DNA from: Ligustrum vulgare
Lineage: Eukaryota > Streptophyta > Magnoliopsida > Lamiales > Oleaceae
Length of the DNA: 64,000 nt
Direction: 5' to 3'
NCBI GenBank assembly: GCA_963555705.1
Contig: OY743187.1
Coordinates: 15,886,133 to 15,950,132 of the forward strand
The notes beneath the pieces were generated by a model. It did not search any database and was not told the origin of the DNA. It saw only the letters and a program-made list of their open reading frames with translations. This document shows positions 1-12,224 of the stretch, one piece after another (position 1 is the stretch's first letter; each line of letters opens with the position of its first letter). Position numbers and translations under genes: made by a program.

Positions 1-2371
1 GAAAATCATATACTTATAAAACACATTTTAATTATGCCAAGCATAATTTTCTTTTGAAAGCATAGGGATCATTTTCATCATAACATAGGATAGGATTGAA
101 ATCCTCATAAACATAAGAATTTTACCGAACTTCGGTGGCAAGAATTCTTATGCAGTAAGTATACCAAGCATAATTTTTGAAATTCATAGGGATCATTTGC
201 ATCATAACATAGGATAGGATCGAAATCCTCATAAACATATGGAGACAAGAATTTTACCGAACTTAGGTGGCAAATCCTCATAAACATATGGAAACATAGG
301 AATTTTACCGAACTTAGGTGGCAAATCCTCATAACATATGGAGACACAAGAATTTTACCGAACTTAGGTGGCAAGAATTCTTATGTGTAGCACTACTAAA
401 ACTCCGGTCCCCTTAACATATCATAAACTTATCATATGGGACCCATAGTAATCTTGGTAGATTGATTTCATAGCAATGATCCAAAAAAAACATTTTCGTG
501 AAGCATAGGGTATACTTACTTTTCGTAAAAACATAAAGTATATTTTCTTTTCATAAAAACATACTTACTTTTCATAAAAACATAAGGTATATTTACCTTT
601 CATAAAAACATACTTGCTTTTCTTAAAAATTGACTTTCACAAGTCACATGACATTTATATGAAATCATAATTTAAATCAATTAATAAGTGTGAGTCTACC
701 TCAAATCCGACGAGTGCAAAGTTGAGCGGGAATGACTTCAATTTCTTTAAATTCTCCGTACACTTCGTCTTAGCCAATAAGTCACTTTAGTCTATCGAAT
801 ATATAGCTCAAAATGATAAATTATAATTTGAGGACTAAAATTGATGTTTTGAAAGTTGAAGGACTAAAATGAATATCTTTGAAAAGTTGAGGGACTAAAA
901 TTGATACTTTGAAAGTTGAGGGATTAAAATGAATACTTTGAAACTTGGGCTTAAAATCAAATAAAGTAAATCAGCAGGGACTGAATTGATCAGATTTTTA
1001 AAATGAAAGGGCTGATTAAAATCATTTAAAACTTTGGGACTGAAATGGATAACTTTAAAAGAATTGAAAGGCTATAAAACTTCAGGGACTAAACTGCAGA
1101 TTCTGAAATTTAAAATATATATTCAGATATATTTCTCTCTCTCTTCGTTTCAGATCAGAGAGGAGGACTCGAGCGAGAGACAGGGCGATCTGAGGTGGAG
1201 GTGGAGAAATTGATGCTACAGCCGGTGGTTCGCCGGCGCAAGGAGGCGGGGAGTAGCGTCAAGGGAGATTTCAAGCTTGAGAAATTGGGTACGAGATTGA
1301 TGGTTAAATCAAAGCTGGAAATCGAGATCGAAGTTGTGACTTCCGAAACAAATAATGAGGTTGCTGTTTGGTGATGATGATGATGAATCAGAGACTGGTT
1401 TTGAGTTGAGGAAATTGGGCAGTGATGAATTTCCGGTGAATCAGTCGGCGGTCGAGGTGAGTAACTGGGCTTCTTCTATTTCTTGGTTTGGGTTTTGATT
1501 TTGGATGATTGATTTGGGACTAGGTTTGATCGATGATGAAATGATGAATACTGTGGTTGATTGCAAATTGGTTGATGGTTATGGTTGCTGTGGAATTGAT
1601 GTTGGTGTGGTTGATTCATGGTGATGAAGGTGGAGCTTATGCAGTGTAAGAAAACGTCCAGGAGTGATAATGGTGATTGGCTACTGGTTGGCAAATTTGT
1701 GAATTGGAGCTCGCAGGCAGTAGAGATGGTATTTGAATACGGCAGTGAAGGTGGTTGGTTCAACAATGATTGCAGCTGGTTGATGAGGATGAATTATGAA
1801 ATTGGAAATGAAATGGAAAGTGATCAATATGGAGGACATAATAATGTGAGGAGGAATCATTGAATGGAATAATCAGAATTGGAGGTGTGGCTTTCGGCGT
1901 GTATGTGCTGAGGATGATGAAATTTGATTAGTGCTGGTGGTTGATTAATGAGGTGGAAAGGAGGATAAAGAGGCAGCAAAACGTGGGAATCTTGGCAGAT
2001 AGCTTTAGCTTTCGGCGTAAAAATGAAGGTGCAGACAGGGAGACTTGCACATGGGAGGATTTGAGGATTATAGAATTTATTTAAGATAATTAACTAAAAA
2101 TTTGACTAACTTGGATTAAGAAATGAAATTAAAATTGATATATTTTGGACTGAAAAATACATTTTGAAAATAATACTTTGAATAAATAATTAAAATAACA
2201 TAATTTTAGAAATTCGGATTTTAATTTAAAATCGAACAAATTCGATATTTCTTGACTTGGCTAGACGAACTCGTCGCGGCGTTAACTTCAAAATAATGGG
2301 TGAAATAGTTGCGACACAATTTTCTAAATATTAAAATAATTATTTATTGCATAAAAATTTTGGGTCGCTAC
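1..2371. repeat. Long LTR-like sequence, divergent subfamily, left end outside window
   Basis: The landmark GTCTACCTCAAATCCGACGA near 690 and the following runs of 'gggactaaaat' phrases match the right-hand LTR at 7,154-9,817, where the same landmark lies near 7,742. The middle (about 1,130-2,370) is not alignable by eye to that LTR and ends in GGGTCGCTACA, a typical terminus of this LTR group. It therefore looks like a related but different LTR subfamily abutting or inserted in the block that follows. No gene is supported here. The short open frames at 1,476-1,863 are antisense or shadow frames of repeat DNA. The boundary at 2,371 is inferred from where similarity to the right LTR resumes. 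Confidence 0.5.
118..373. repeat. Short tandem array, period about 50 bp
   Basis: The phrase TTTTACCGAACTTAGGTGGC (one variant with TTCGG) occurs at about 120, 253, 303 and 353. The last three are separated by about 50 bp and joined by 'aaatcctcataa(a)catatgg'. This is a small local tandem expansion inside the LTR-like block. Nothing suggests a coding role. Confidence 0.75.
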
Positions 2372-3463
2372 ATGTTCGGCCGTGGCTATGGAGATTTTGA
2401 GGCTGTGTTTGGTTTGGCTAAATACTGGTGCCTGTCGGATTTTGGGTGGTGGATTTCGTGTGGTTGCGGTGGCATTATGCGGTGTCTGGAGTTGAGGTGT
2501 TGAAGATGGGTTGACTGGCTGCGTTGAAGGGGTTGTGCAGGTGGTTGGGCTTGGCAGCTGTTTGGCTATTGCAGTGGAGGTGGTTGGCCGTGGGTGTGGA
2601 TTGGTGATGATGATGGTGTGATGAGTGGTGGCGGCTGCTAAATGTGGCAGTGGTGATTGAGGTGGTGATGGTGAGCCTGGGGTTGCTGGAAGAGGTTGCA
2701 ATGGAGCTGAGCCGGTTGCAGTGGTTGAGGTGATGATGCTGCAGGTAAGGCTGGTTGAATTTGAGTTGGGCAATGGTTATGGCTGATCTCATGCAATGGT
2801 GGCTGGTGAGATGGTTTGGAATTGTGGAATTAGTGTGCAGTAGTCGAGATGAAGCTTTGTGTGATTCTCCCTGGGTGAGGGATTGTGAGAAATAAACATA
2901 GGTTGCTGACTTAATTTTGGTAGATTAGGTCAAAATTTGTAGTTTATGGAAAGATTGTGATATCCAAGCTGTATGGAAGGAGGAGGTGAAGTTGGAAGGA
3001 AATCTATGATTCGGTTTCCCAAACAATTTGATCGGCTTTATTTGGAGAAATTTGATACAATCTTGCTGAAAATGCAAACGTGAGGGAGAAGCTTGAACAG
3101 GATTGTAAATTGGGCTTAAAGCTTGAATTTGGGTTTGAGTGTTTGGGCCCAAGTGCTTGGTCCAAAGAAAATAATTCAATTTGGGAGTTAAAGGAATTTA
3201 AATTGGACAAAGATCAAAATATCGGAATAAATTAATTTGGACTTTAAAATCGTTAAAGTTTTGAATTAAGATTAAAATATCGTGACATTGGACTATTTTA
3301 AATAAACTTCGAAAATTTAATTACGATGGAAATTAATTTAATTTCATTTATAATTTGGCTAGACGACAACTCTTTTAAATTAAATTGAAAAAGTCGTAGC
3401 GACGTGCATTTAAAGTTTTAAAACATTTTATTTAAAAAGAAATGAAAATTCCCGGTCGCTACA
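2371..3463. repeat. Terminal part of long LTR, matches 8,725-9,817
   Basis: From TTCGGCCGTGGCTATGG onward this stretch is nearly identical to the right LTR from about 8,727 to 9,817, and both end in CCCGGTCGCTACA. A third relative lies in opposite orientation at 26,655-29,225. The long Thr/Ser/Pro-rich open frame on the minus strand (2,324-2,773) is shared with the other copies. It is more likely a compositional by-product of this CA-rich LTR than a gene. Confidence 0.75.
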
Positions 3464-6400
3464 ACCCTACAATTTCATCATTATTATATCTACCCCCCCA
3501 CTGGACTTTGACTATAGGAATCTCTTTGTTTCTTAAGACATGGAATTTTCTCTCTACTATGCACCTAGGTGTCTCTTCATAAGTCAAATATTTCTGAACT
3601 AAAATAAACTAATAATTCACCATGTGATTTGAATCATGAACATACTTTCTCAGTAGGTAAACATGAAAGTCTTTGTGAACAGCTGTAAATTCTGGTGGTG
3701 AAGTCAAACAATAAGCCACATTACCTACTTTCTCCAATATTTCAAATGATCCGATAAAATGAGATCTTAAATTCCCTCTCTTGTCAAAACGAAAGGTACC
3801 TTTTATAGGATCTATACTAATATCGAAACCACAAAATATTCATTGATCCAAATGCTTAAACCTAAAATCAAGAAGATTAATCAAGAATAAATCCTTGTAA
3901 TCCAAAATATAAAAGCGCGATATAATTTTCAAAATATTGAGTGCAAAACCCAAACTTGGCAGAATCTTTCTGAAAAGATTTACCAACGTAATCATTTATA
4001 AGCTCGACTGAAACTTCTTTTTCATAATTGGAGAGATTCAAACTTGAATCATTTAATCCATACTTTTAAATCATGAATCAAGTACTCGGTATCACATACT
4101 CATTCTAACTGAGGGCTAAGATACTAACTTAAAGCAGCATCATAAGGATCAGATATGATATTCTCAAACTTAAGAAACCTCACTAATTTCCAAATCTGAA
4201 GTTCAAGATTCAATCTTTTCTGTTCTCCCAAAACTTCAATTCATGTCACACTATGGACAATACTCTGATTAAGTCTATCACCATCGAATAAGACTTCTAT
4301 GAATCATATAGTATTCCTCATCATGTTTGCTTAACCCAAAGATACAATCCCATTATAAGTAAAAGTCACACAAATGATATTCTCAGGTTTTCCATTATTG
4401 TAGCAAAAATACTTTATTCACATCAAAAGTGCAACCGACAATAAATAACCAAAACTGCATCATCAAAACTTTAAATAAACCCATATATTATGACTCAAAA
4501 CAAAAACTCCCAATCTATGTAATATTTTTCTCCATAATGCAATAAACCATCAAAATGAGATCAATTGACTCAATATATTCACACAATTCTTCACGGGATA
4601 ACCATAACATCCCTTAACCGTCTAGTCATCATATCTTGTAGTAATCATGTAACCTGTCACTTATCATCGTATTACATGACCTCAAATATTCATATCAATC
4701 TCTCTAAGATTTCAATATAAATACCATCATACCTATCACGTGAAACTTATACGTCAATCTGCTCACTAAGATTATATATCAATCTCTCAGACTCATAAAT
4801 CTTGGATTCTACCGTTGTCACTTCTTTGCACACCATTCCAAGATAAGTCATCACTGTGAAGTCTTATCCCTATTTTCCAATAAATTCTTTCCACGAAAAC
4901 AATTACATAAAATTTCATTTCTTATTTTCTAAACAAGATACCATCATTAACAATCTCCAAAATTTCAAGATATGATAAATCATAAGCCTTTCTCTGATCA
5001 AATGCATTACTTCATCAATACTTGTACAAATCTAGGACCTGATAAAGTTTCTTTCATCAATATTGAAAACTTAATGTACATCAGTGAATCATTCACACCA
5101 CGAGGAAATCCTGATTCATTTCCATGACTGAGACTCCTTTTTCTTCGAATTCTACTTAGAACCAAATATAGCATAACTCATTCATGATAAATCAACTTAT
5201 TTCATAATCTCAACACATCATCACCTTCAGTTCTCGAAATAAGAAAAATCACATTATTCCTTATAATTATCTCTTGAGCCTTTTATATTCAAATAACCTT
5301 ATGACCATCATCATTATCTCACATAATCCCAAACATTAAATCACATGTTCCCAATTTCTCACTTTGAATAAATGGTTACTCTTTTAAGGAGTCTCACCAT
5401 CAAATATTTTCAATATCTCCCATTCATGATAACTGACTATTCCCAATAATCATATTACATGTAAATTCAACAAACGGTAAATGGTTTTCCTAACCATCAC
5501 AAAGGTCTAAAATACAAACTCTCAACATAGCCTCTGTATTAAGAAATATTTGCTGACTACTTAAGTCATTACTCAATAATCCAAAGGACATCACCTCTCT
5601 TCACTAATCTTTGTAAACCCATGAAAATTTTCTCCAAATTTCAATAAATCTTTACTATTTCTTTAAAAACATATCAAACCATAATAATTTGTCATCTCTA
5701 ACTTCTTATCACCAAATATCACCAAAACAATTAAAACGATAGAAATTACCTGAATATTCTCTCTATGTAGTATACCCAATAACATATCATTCACAAATCA
5801 ATATAATGTCATCAGCTTATCTTTTAACATATCTACCCGATCAAATTCCAAAATAAATCAACAATACAATTTCCTATCCTCATAATTTATAATATTCTCC
5901 AATTCAAGTGATCATTCCTTACTAGTGATCAATTCGTTCCCAAGAATAATTTAGATTCTTCCCAATAACGCCATAATACTTGTCTTCACTCATCTTTCAA
6001 AGTACAACTTATCATTTACTAAATCTTGCTTATGGTGTAAATGAACTTGCAAGTCTAACCTCAATTCCTTTAGTGGTTGCATACCATATTATGCTCTTAA
6101 TTCCAAATGATAAGATTCTAGGCAAAGTCTCCCTTGTAATTTGGACTTATCCAACCCGTAGGTATACTTCATAACCAACAGTAATAAATAGCTCTACATT
6201 TGACCACAACGTTTTAATTATTGACAACATTTTCAACAAACTTCAGTATCACCAAAAATATCCCAGAAAATCGATTTATAATTCCTCAACATAACAATTT
6301 CAAATCCTAGTTTCCAATATCAATATCTCACTTCCTTCAATATATTAATTGGCTCAAATGACTACCCATTAGTCATACTTATAAATATATGCTACAAATC

Positions 6401-7153
6401 GTATTCCCAAAACTTAATCACAAGACCAAACTGCATAATAAATTTCTCTCAAAATAGAGGAATAATTCACTTACTCAACACAATATCCATTACTTAATTC
6501 CCAATAACTAAGAACCAAATCTTTAAACCTCTAATTTCATAATTCTTCTAATAAAGGTCTCAATAAAATCACATCACTTATAATCTCAACATCTCATCAC
6601 AACTTCATAAAACTGGCTTGCTATTTCTTGTTTGGTCTAAACGATAGATATTTCGAAAATATTGTCTAATCCTTTCTGTTGACTTCTCGTAAATAGTGCC
6701 ATGTCTAAAATCAATTATGCAAAGTCCAGGTAGGGTTCATCATTTCTAAATTCGAGGACAAAAATTATTATAAAATCATTCTTAAATCATATTATTCCCA
6801 TTATGCTCAACACTCGTTCTCTTTCTTTTCTTTCTTTCTGAAAAATTTCTCGTTATACTCCAAAACTCATTTCTTTCTTTATTTCTTTCTCATTATTTCG
6901 GATACTAGTTTTCTTATTCTTTCTCGTCTTTTCTTTTCTTTTCTTTTCTCGTCAAATTCTCAAAACATTTATTCTCAAGTATTCAAAATAAATCAATAAA
7001 GTAACCATACTAAACTTCGTTACCTTCGGAGTCGGCAGAAAATGATGGCAATGGCAAAAAGTCGTCAAAACATTATTTCTATTATTTTTTGGAAAATTTA
7101 TTTTCTTATTTTGTAAAAAAAAAATTTGTAAGTCTACAGAAACGTAGACATGC
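3464..7153. mobile_element. Degenerate interior of a gypsy-type element, AT-rich
   Basis: This stretch lies between two related LTR-like blocks, the geometry of a retrotransposon interior. Only the integrase C-terminal relic at its left end (minus strand, about 3,490-3,804) is recognisable. From about 3,850 to 7,100 I see no open frame longer than about 60 codons and no protease, reverse transcriptase or RNase H motif on either strand. A TTTCTTTTC-rich tract occupies about 6,815-6,955. The interior is short (3.7 kb) for a full element, so deletion as well as decay is likely. Orientation is uncertain: the integrase relic reads on the minus strand, while the terminus TGTGACGCCCCGAG at 7,154 resembles LTR starts usually seen in the opposite sense. 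Confidence 0.5.
3490..3804 (-). pseudogene. Ty3/gypsy polyprotein relic, integrase C-terminal end
   Basis: Reading the minus strand from about 3,804 down gives a mostly open frame of about 105 codons with one in-frame TAG. It contains FIGSFEILEKVGNVAYCL, then a PPEF...VHKDFHV...LRKYV stretch, then LTYEETP, LRNKEIPIVKVQW. This is the order and spacing of the tail of plant gypsy polyproteins (a GPF-type motif, then the 'VHxVFHVSxLRKY' stretch, then the 'LRxKxIxxVKVxW' strand before the C-terminus). The frame has no start codon and no upstream catalytic domains, so it is a fragment. It stops short of the usual C-terminal extension and meets the LTR-like block within about 40 bp. Confidence 0.75.
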
Positions 7154-9817
7154 TGTGACGCCCCGAGTTCCGAGGAGCACGGGAACGTCACTTTTCTAAA
7201 TTCTTGAATAAACTTTGTTGCGGAAAAATGATTAAATATTAAATATCGCATTTATCGAATAAAAATTTAGCGATAATTCAAATGGAATAAGTATTTTCGT
7301 ACAAATTTGTAAAAATGACAATTCTTGATAAAATGAAATAATCATTTCAAAGTTCACGACTTTTAAAAAAATATCAATTTGTAATTTGCCGTCATTGCCC
7401 ATCACTCACCATCGTCTCCGAAATCTGCAAAAGTTGTTAAAATAACGGGTTGAGCATTTCAAAAATGAAATACTCAGTAGACTCATCGCCAATAATTAAT
7501 TTACAAGATAATTGAACAAGAAATTATGCAAATAATGTAGTGACATTCTTTTATTCATAGGCATCACATAGTGAACGCAAATGAACACATTCTTTTCTTT
7601 TCTTGGCTAACAGATAAGCCATGCCCAGCATAACATAATTCTTTATCTCAAAAGAGATATTCTTTTCTCATGCAATTAAGCATAAAATCACACAAATCCA
7701 CATAACACATGCAATTATAATATAAATCAATTAGTGGGGGCGAGTCTACCTTAAATCCGACGAGTGCAAAGTTGATCGGGAAACGACTTCCATTCTTTAA
7801 TTCTCCGTACGCCTCGTCTAGCCCATAAGTTACATTAGTCTTTTGAAATTTATAGTTTAAAAACGATAATTTACAATTTGAGGACTGAAATTGATGATTT
7901 GAAAGTTGAGGGGCTAAAATGAATAATTTGAAAGTTGAGGGACAAAAATGAATACTTTTCAAACTTGAGGGACTAATATGTAAATTTTCAAAAGTTGAGT
8001 TGAAACTCAAAACGAAATATTAAATTATAGAGCTTAAAATAATAGATCTTAAAATTGAACGGGCTGATTAAAACTCATTTAAAACTTAAGGGCTGAAATT
8101 AAAAGATTTAAAGCTGAAAGGACTGATATAAAACATTTTAAAAACGTAGGGACTGATTTGAAAGACTTTGAAACTTGGGGCTGAAATAGATAACTTTTGA
8201 AATTTAGGGCTGAGGATATATCTTTTTAAATCAATAAGGACTAAAATAAATAACTTTTAAAAACGTGGGCTAAACTTAAAACACTTTAAAACTATAGGGA
8301 CTGAAATAAAACTTTTTAAAACTCGTGGTACTAAAGTATAACTTTCAAATTAAAATATATAAACAAAATATATACATATATATCATATCTCTCTCTAAAT
8401 GAGAGAGAGCAGCAGCAGCAGGGGCGGTGAGAGACGGAGGGAGCTGGGCGACAGACCATCTCCGGTGCAGTGCCTTCGGCGGTTCAGGCGGCAATAGCGT
8501 CGCCGACACATGGCGGCGGTAGGAGTGGTGCGAGTGTGAGGAAAAGGGATGGTTTTGGGGCTGGAACCGAGTCTTGGATTTGGGATTTTTCCGGCGGTAA
8601 TAGCGGTCGAAAGTGGTCGCGGGTCGAGGTAAGTTTTGGGTAAAGTTTATTCTTGGTTTTGTGTTTTGATTTGGGGTGAATTTGAGGGTGATTGAGAAGT
8701 GGGCAGTGGATGGTTCCGATGGTTGATTTTCGGCCGTGGCTATGGAGATTTTGAGGCTGTGTTTGGTTTGGCTAAATACTGGTGCCTGTCGGATTTTTGG
8801 TGGTGGAGTTCGTGTGGTTGCGGTGGCATTATGCGGTGTCTGGAGTTGAGGTGTTGAAGATGGGTTGACTGGATGCGTTGAAGGGGTTGTGCAGGTGGTT
8901 GGGTTTGGCAGCTGTTTGGCTATTGCAGTGGAGGTGGTTGGCCGTGGCTGTGGATTGGTGATGATGATGGTGTGATGAGTGGTGGCGGCTGCTAAATGTG
9001 GCAGTGGTGATTGAGGTGGTGATGGTGAGCCTGGGGTTGCTGGAAGAGGTTGCAATGGAGCTGAGCCGGTTGCAGTGGTTGAGGTGATGATGCTGCAGGT
9101 AAGGCTGGTTGAATTTGAGTTGGGCAATGGTTATGGCTGATCTCATGCAATGGTGGCTGGTGAGATGGTTTGGAATTGTGGAATTAGTGTGCAGTAGTCG
9201 AGATGAAGCTTTGTGTGATTCTCCCTGGGTGAGGGATTGTGAGAAATAAACATAGGTTGCTGACTTAATTTTGGTAGATTAGGTCAAAATTTGTAGTTTA
9301 TGGAAAGATTGTGATATCCAAGCTGTATGGAAGGAGGAGGTGAAGTTGGAAGGAAATCTATGATTTAGTTTCCCAAAGAATTTGATCGGCTTTATTTGGA
9401 GAAATTTGATACAATCTTGCTGAAAATGCAAACGTGAGGGAGAAGCGTGAACAGGATTGTAAATTGGGCTTAAAGCTTGAATTTGGGTTTGAGTGTTTGG
9501 GCCCAAGTGCTTGATCCAAAGAAAATAATTCAATTTGGGAGTTAAAGGAATTTAAATTGGACAAAGATCAAAATATCGGAATAAATTAATTTGGACTTTA
9601 AAATCGTTAAAGTTTTGAATTAAGATTAAAATATCGTGACATTGGACTATTTTAAATAAACTTCGAAAATTTAATTACGATGGAAATTAATTTAATTTCA
9701 TTTATAATTTGGCTAGACGACAACTCTTTTAAATTAAATTGGAAAAGTCGTAGCGACGCGCATTTAAAGTTTTAAAACATTTTATTTAAAAAGAAATGAA
9801 AATTCCCGGTCGCTACA
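7154..9817. repeat. Long LTR, about 2.66 kb, second copy
   Basis: It begins TGTGACGCCCCGAG and ends GGTCGCTACA, so it has TG...CA ends. The same family occurs inverted at 26,655-29,225, whose reverse complement starts TGTAACGCCCCGG and ends with a GGTCGCAACA variant. The right edge is sharp: at 9,818 the sequence becomes TCATCAATGTCATT, a spacer block also found near 31,573, 37,889, 45,868, 53,621 and 60,103. The minus-strand Thr/Ser/Pro-rich open frame at 8,345-9,127 lies wholly inside the LTR and I do not call it a gene. The five bases on the two sides of this LTR do not match, as expected if the other end of the insertion lies left of the window. Confidence 0.75.
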
Positions 9818-11042
9818 TCATCAATGTCATTAAAAAAATGTAAAAGTTGTTCAGCAGTGAGAAAATAAAAAATAAGAAAAAGATAATAATAACAAGCTTA
9901 ATATTACTGTAACACCAGGATTTTTTTTGAAACACAGTTGCATAAAAAATCACTAAATTTTGGATTATTTCGCTTCATATAGGAATAAATTCGATAAATA
10001 ACAAGCTTGATTATGTTTTTGGCTAGCTTTCAATGATTCCGTTTATTTCAGTTATGCGAAATAGATAACAACAATATATATAGATGGTCTTAAATTGTGG
10101 CTGCATAACTGTGGTGCTTGGAATTTGGGTAACATAGTTTGTCACCTAGCGGCTGTTGTTTATCTTCTGCTGTCTGCGAAGATATTGGTTCTGTAATGAT
10201 AATGTGTGAGTATTGTGCACTTCTATGTGTCTGCTTCGTATGGTTAATTCAGATCCACTTCTTCCAAATTTTGCACATCTTGTTAGTCAGGTCTTTTTAT
10301 TTATTTTCTTTTTTCTTTTTTCTTTTTCTTTTGTTCCCTTTGTTTAGACCATAAGTCATGTAGACTTCTCTAGTATTTAGTTGAAATATGGAGTTCATTA
10401 ACACGTAAACGTGAAATACTATGTTATAAAAAAAATGTGAAATACTATGTAAAATGATGCATATATCCTCCGTTTGTCATGCCTACTGGACTTGTTTTTT
10501 AAAAGAAAAAAATAGACATAAATTTCTGCATACCGGATATCTTAGAAATACAAATACTCACCAGTTTCAGGGTGCCTTTCGTTAGCCCCCAGCCCTGGTA
10601 ACTGGATTGTGTACTTTGTCCAATTCTTTAGCTACCTATTTTCAGTATTTAATGTTTTTATACAATAAGTTGAATATTCAATCTTTTAAGTTCAGAGCAT
10701 AGAATCTTTGAATAAAAGAGCCATTCATTTGCATAATTGGAATTGGAATTTATGTAAATCAAACTATTTGAATACCTGATTGGTGGCTTCATTAAATTTT
10801 TGATAAGACGATGCATTCATCTCCTTAAAGAGTGGCTTCTTCAAGATTTTGTTGATTTTTGTCTGTTTTTACAGTTTCCTTTCGAGTTTGAATTCGTTAT
10901 TTGAAAGACTTGTGCAGACCCGTTATATTCATGCTTTTATCGTTACTCTTTCCTTTCGAGTTTGAATTCATTGTTTGAACCATGTTTCTTATGTTGAAGT
11001 TTATTCTTTTGATTTACAGAAGCTAATAAGATAATTTCTACA
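9818..11042 (+). repeat. Duplicated 5' flank of J-domain gene copy 1, internally deleted
   Basis: Bases 9,818 to about 10,000 match the spacer block that elsewhere precedes a candidate 5'UTR exon (for example 31,573-31,750). The sequence then jumps at about 10,000-10,020 straight into the block that lies inside the 5' intron of the intact gene (TTGGCTAGCTTTCAATG, 10,019 here and 47,151 there). The exon-like segment and the first part of the intron are therefore missing from this copy. From about 10,590 to 11,042 it parallels 47,190-47,579. No gene is supported; the open frame at 10,139-10,354 is AT-rich spacer. Confidence 0.65.
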
Positions 11043-11241
11043 ATGGAATTTAATGAAGTTGAGGCTATTATTTGTAAAACTATTACCGAGAAGAAATTAA
11101 AAGAGAAGGACATTGCTGGAGCCAAAAGATATGCTTTAAAGGCGGAAACGCTATTTCCTTCACTCGATGATCTCTCTCAGCTCCTCAAGGTCATTAATTT
11201 CTATGATGGCTATGAGAAGAAAATAAATGGAGAAGTAAACT

Positions 11242-12224
11242 TGACGCGATCCCAGTCGGGGAATCTCGTCGAACACGCGGAATAACGATAATTAAAACCC
11301 TAGGAAAGATCTAGATCAGATCTGACACGAAAATAACAAGAATTAAATTACTGGAAAGATAAAGTTGACGATAGGACCTTGACCCAAGATTCACGACGCA
11401 AGAAATTGACGATGCGGAATCGAGATCCAAGGTTTTCGAAACACCACAAGGACTTGTCAATTTCCTTGATAAGATTCTAATCGGACACGCCACAAATATT
11501 CTCGCGAATATTTGATAAGTACAACGCCACAAATATTTCCACAATATTTGATAGGTCGGATTTGTTCTTGAAGAACACAAAAGGGACTCCTCAACCTTTC
11601 AATTGGAGAAAACTCTCTCAACTATATTAATCTCAAAATCAATCTTAACTGTTTTTTACAATGAATTGAAAAAGCGTATAAATAAGCAAAATAACCTAGC
11701 ATCTAATTTACTCAAAATAGAATTCTAATTAGACTAAAATTCTAAACTAGGAAAATAACCAAAACAATAAAAGGAAATAAAATATTTGAATATTCCCGAA
11801 AATCTGGCCGAGCTCGTTTACGGCCGTGATGAATTTACTGGCCGTGAAAATGATGAATTTATTACGGCCGTGATGAATTTATTACGGCCGTGAAAATGTC
11901 CCTGTTTGAATGTTACGGCCGTAACTTCAAAGCTTACGGCCGTAAGCCTCTTTCTGCAGCAAATCTTCATTTTTCCTCGTCAATTGATTACGGCCGTGAT
12001 AGTAAGATTTACGGCCGTGAATACATGGGTTACGGCCGTGAAGGTCTTCTTTTACGGCCGTAATGGATTTTCTGCATAAATAATTTCTTTTACTCGATTC
12101 GGCTCGATCCGTCCCTCTTCTTGGCTTGATCCCAACATGGAACTTGCTCCGTTTTCCACGTAGATCATTGTCATATTGTCGATGGCTCGACTTCGCCCTT
12201 CGATGCCTGGTCCGGATCACATCA
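11242..12224. mobile_element. 983-bp LTR-like insertion (probable solo LTR)
   Basis: The empty site is known from the sister gene (GTAAACTGG, about 47,772). Here AAACT appears on both sides (11,237-11,241 and 12,225-12,229). The inserted DNA begins TGACGCG and ends CACATCA, giving TG...CA ends with a 5-bp target duplication, the signature of LTR elements. I see no internal primer-binding site, polypurine tract or coding frame, so a solo LTR is most likely; a small non-autonomous element is the alternative. It holds a cluster of ACGGCCGT motifs. Confidence 0.85.
11818..12061. repeat. Cluster of TTACGGCCGT motifs inside the LTR-like insertion
   Basis: Nine exact copies of TTACGGCCGT, plus one variant near 11,836, lie irregularly spaced within 244 bp. 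The core ACGGCCGT is a perfect 8-bp palindrome rich in CpG, standing out from the AT-rich surroundings. The copies are usually followed by GATGAATTT, GAAAATG or AAC. The even base quality and varied spacing suggest independently kept sites rather than a simple tandem repeat. Confidence 0.9.

Noticed and set aside
118..373. Possible CRISPR-like array from regularly spaced repeats
   Set aside because: Only three evenly spaced units with near-identical spacers; a plant tandem repeat, with no cas genes.
8345..9127. 260-codon open frame on the minus strand
   Set aside because: It lies wholly within an LTR, is Thr/Ser/Pro-rich from CA-rich DNA, and has no recognisable domain.
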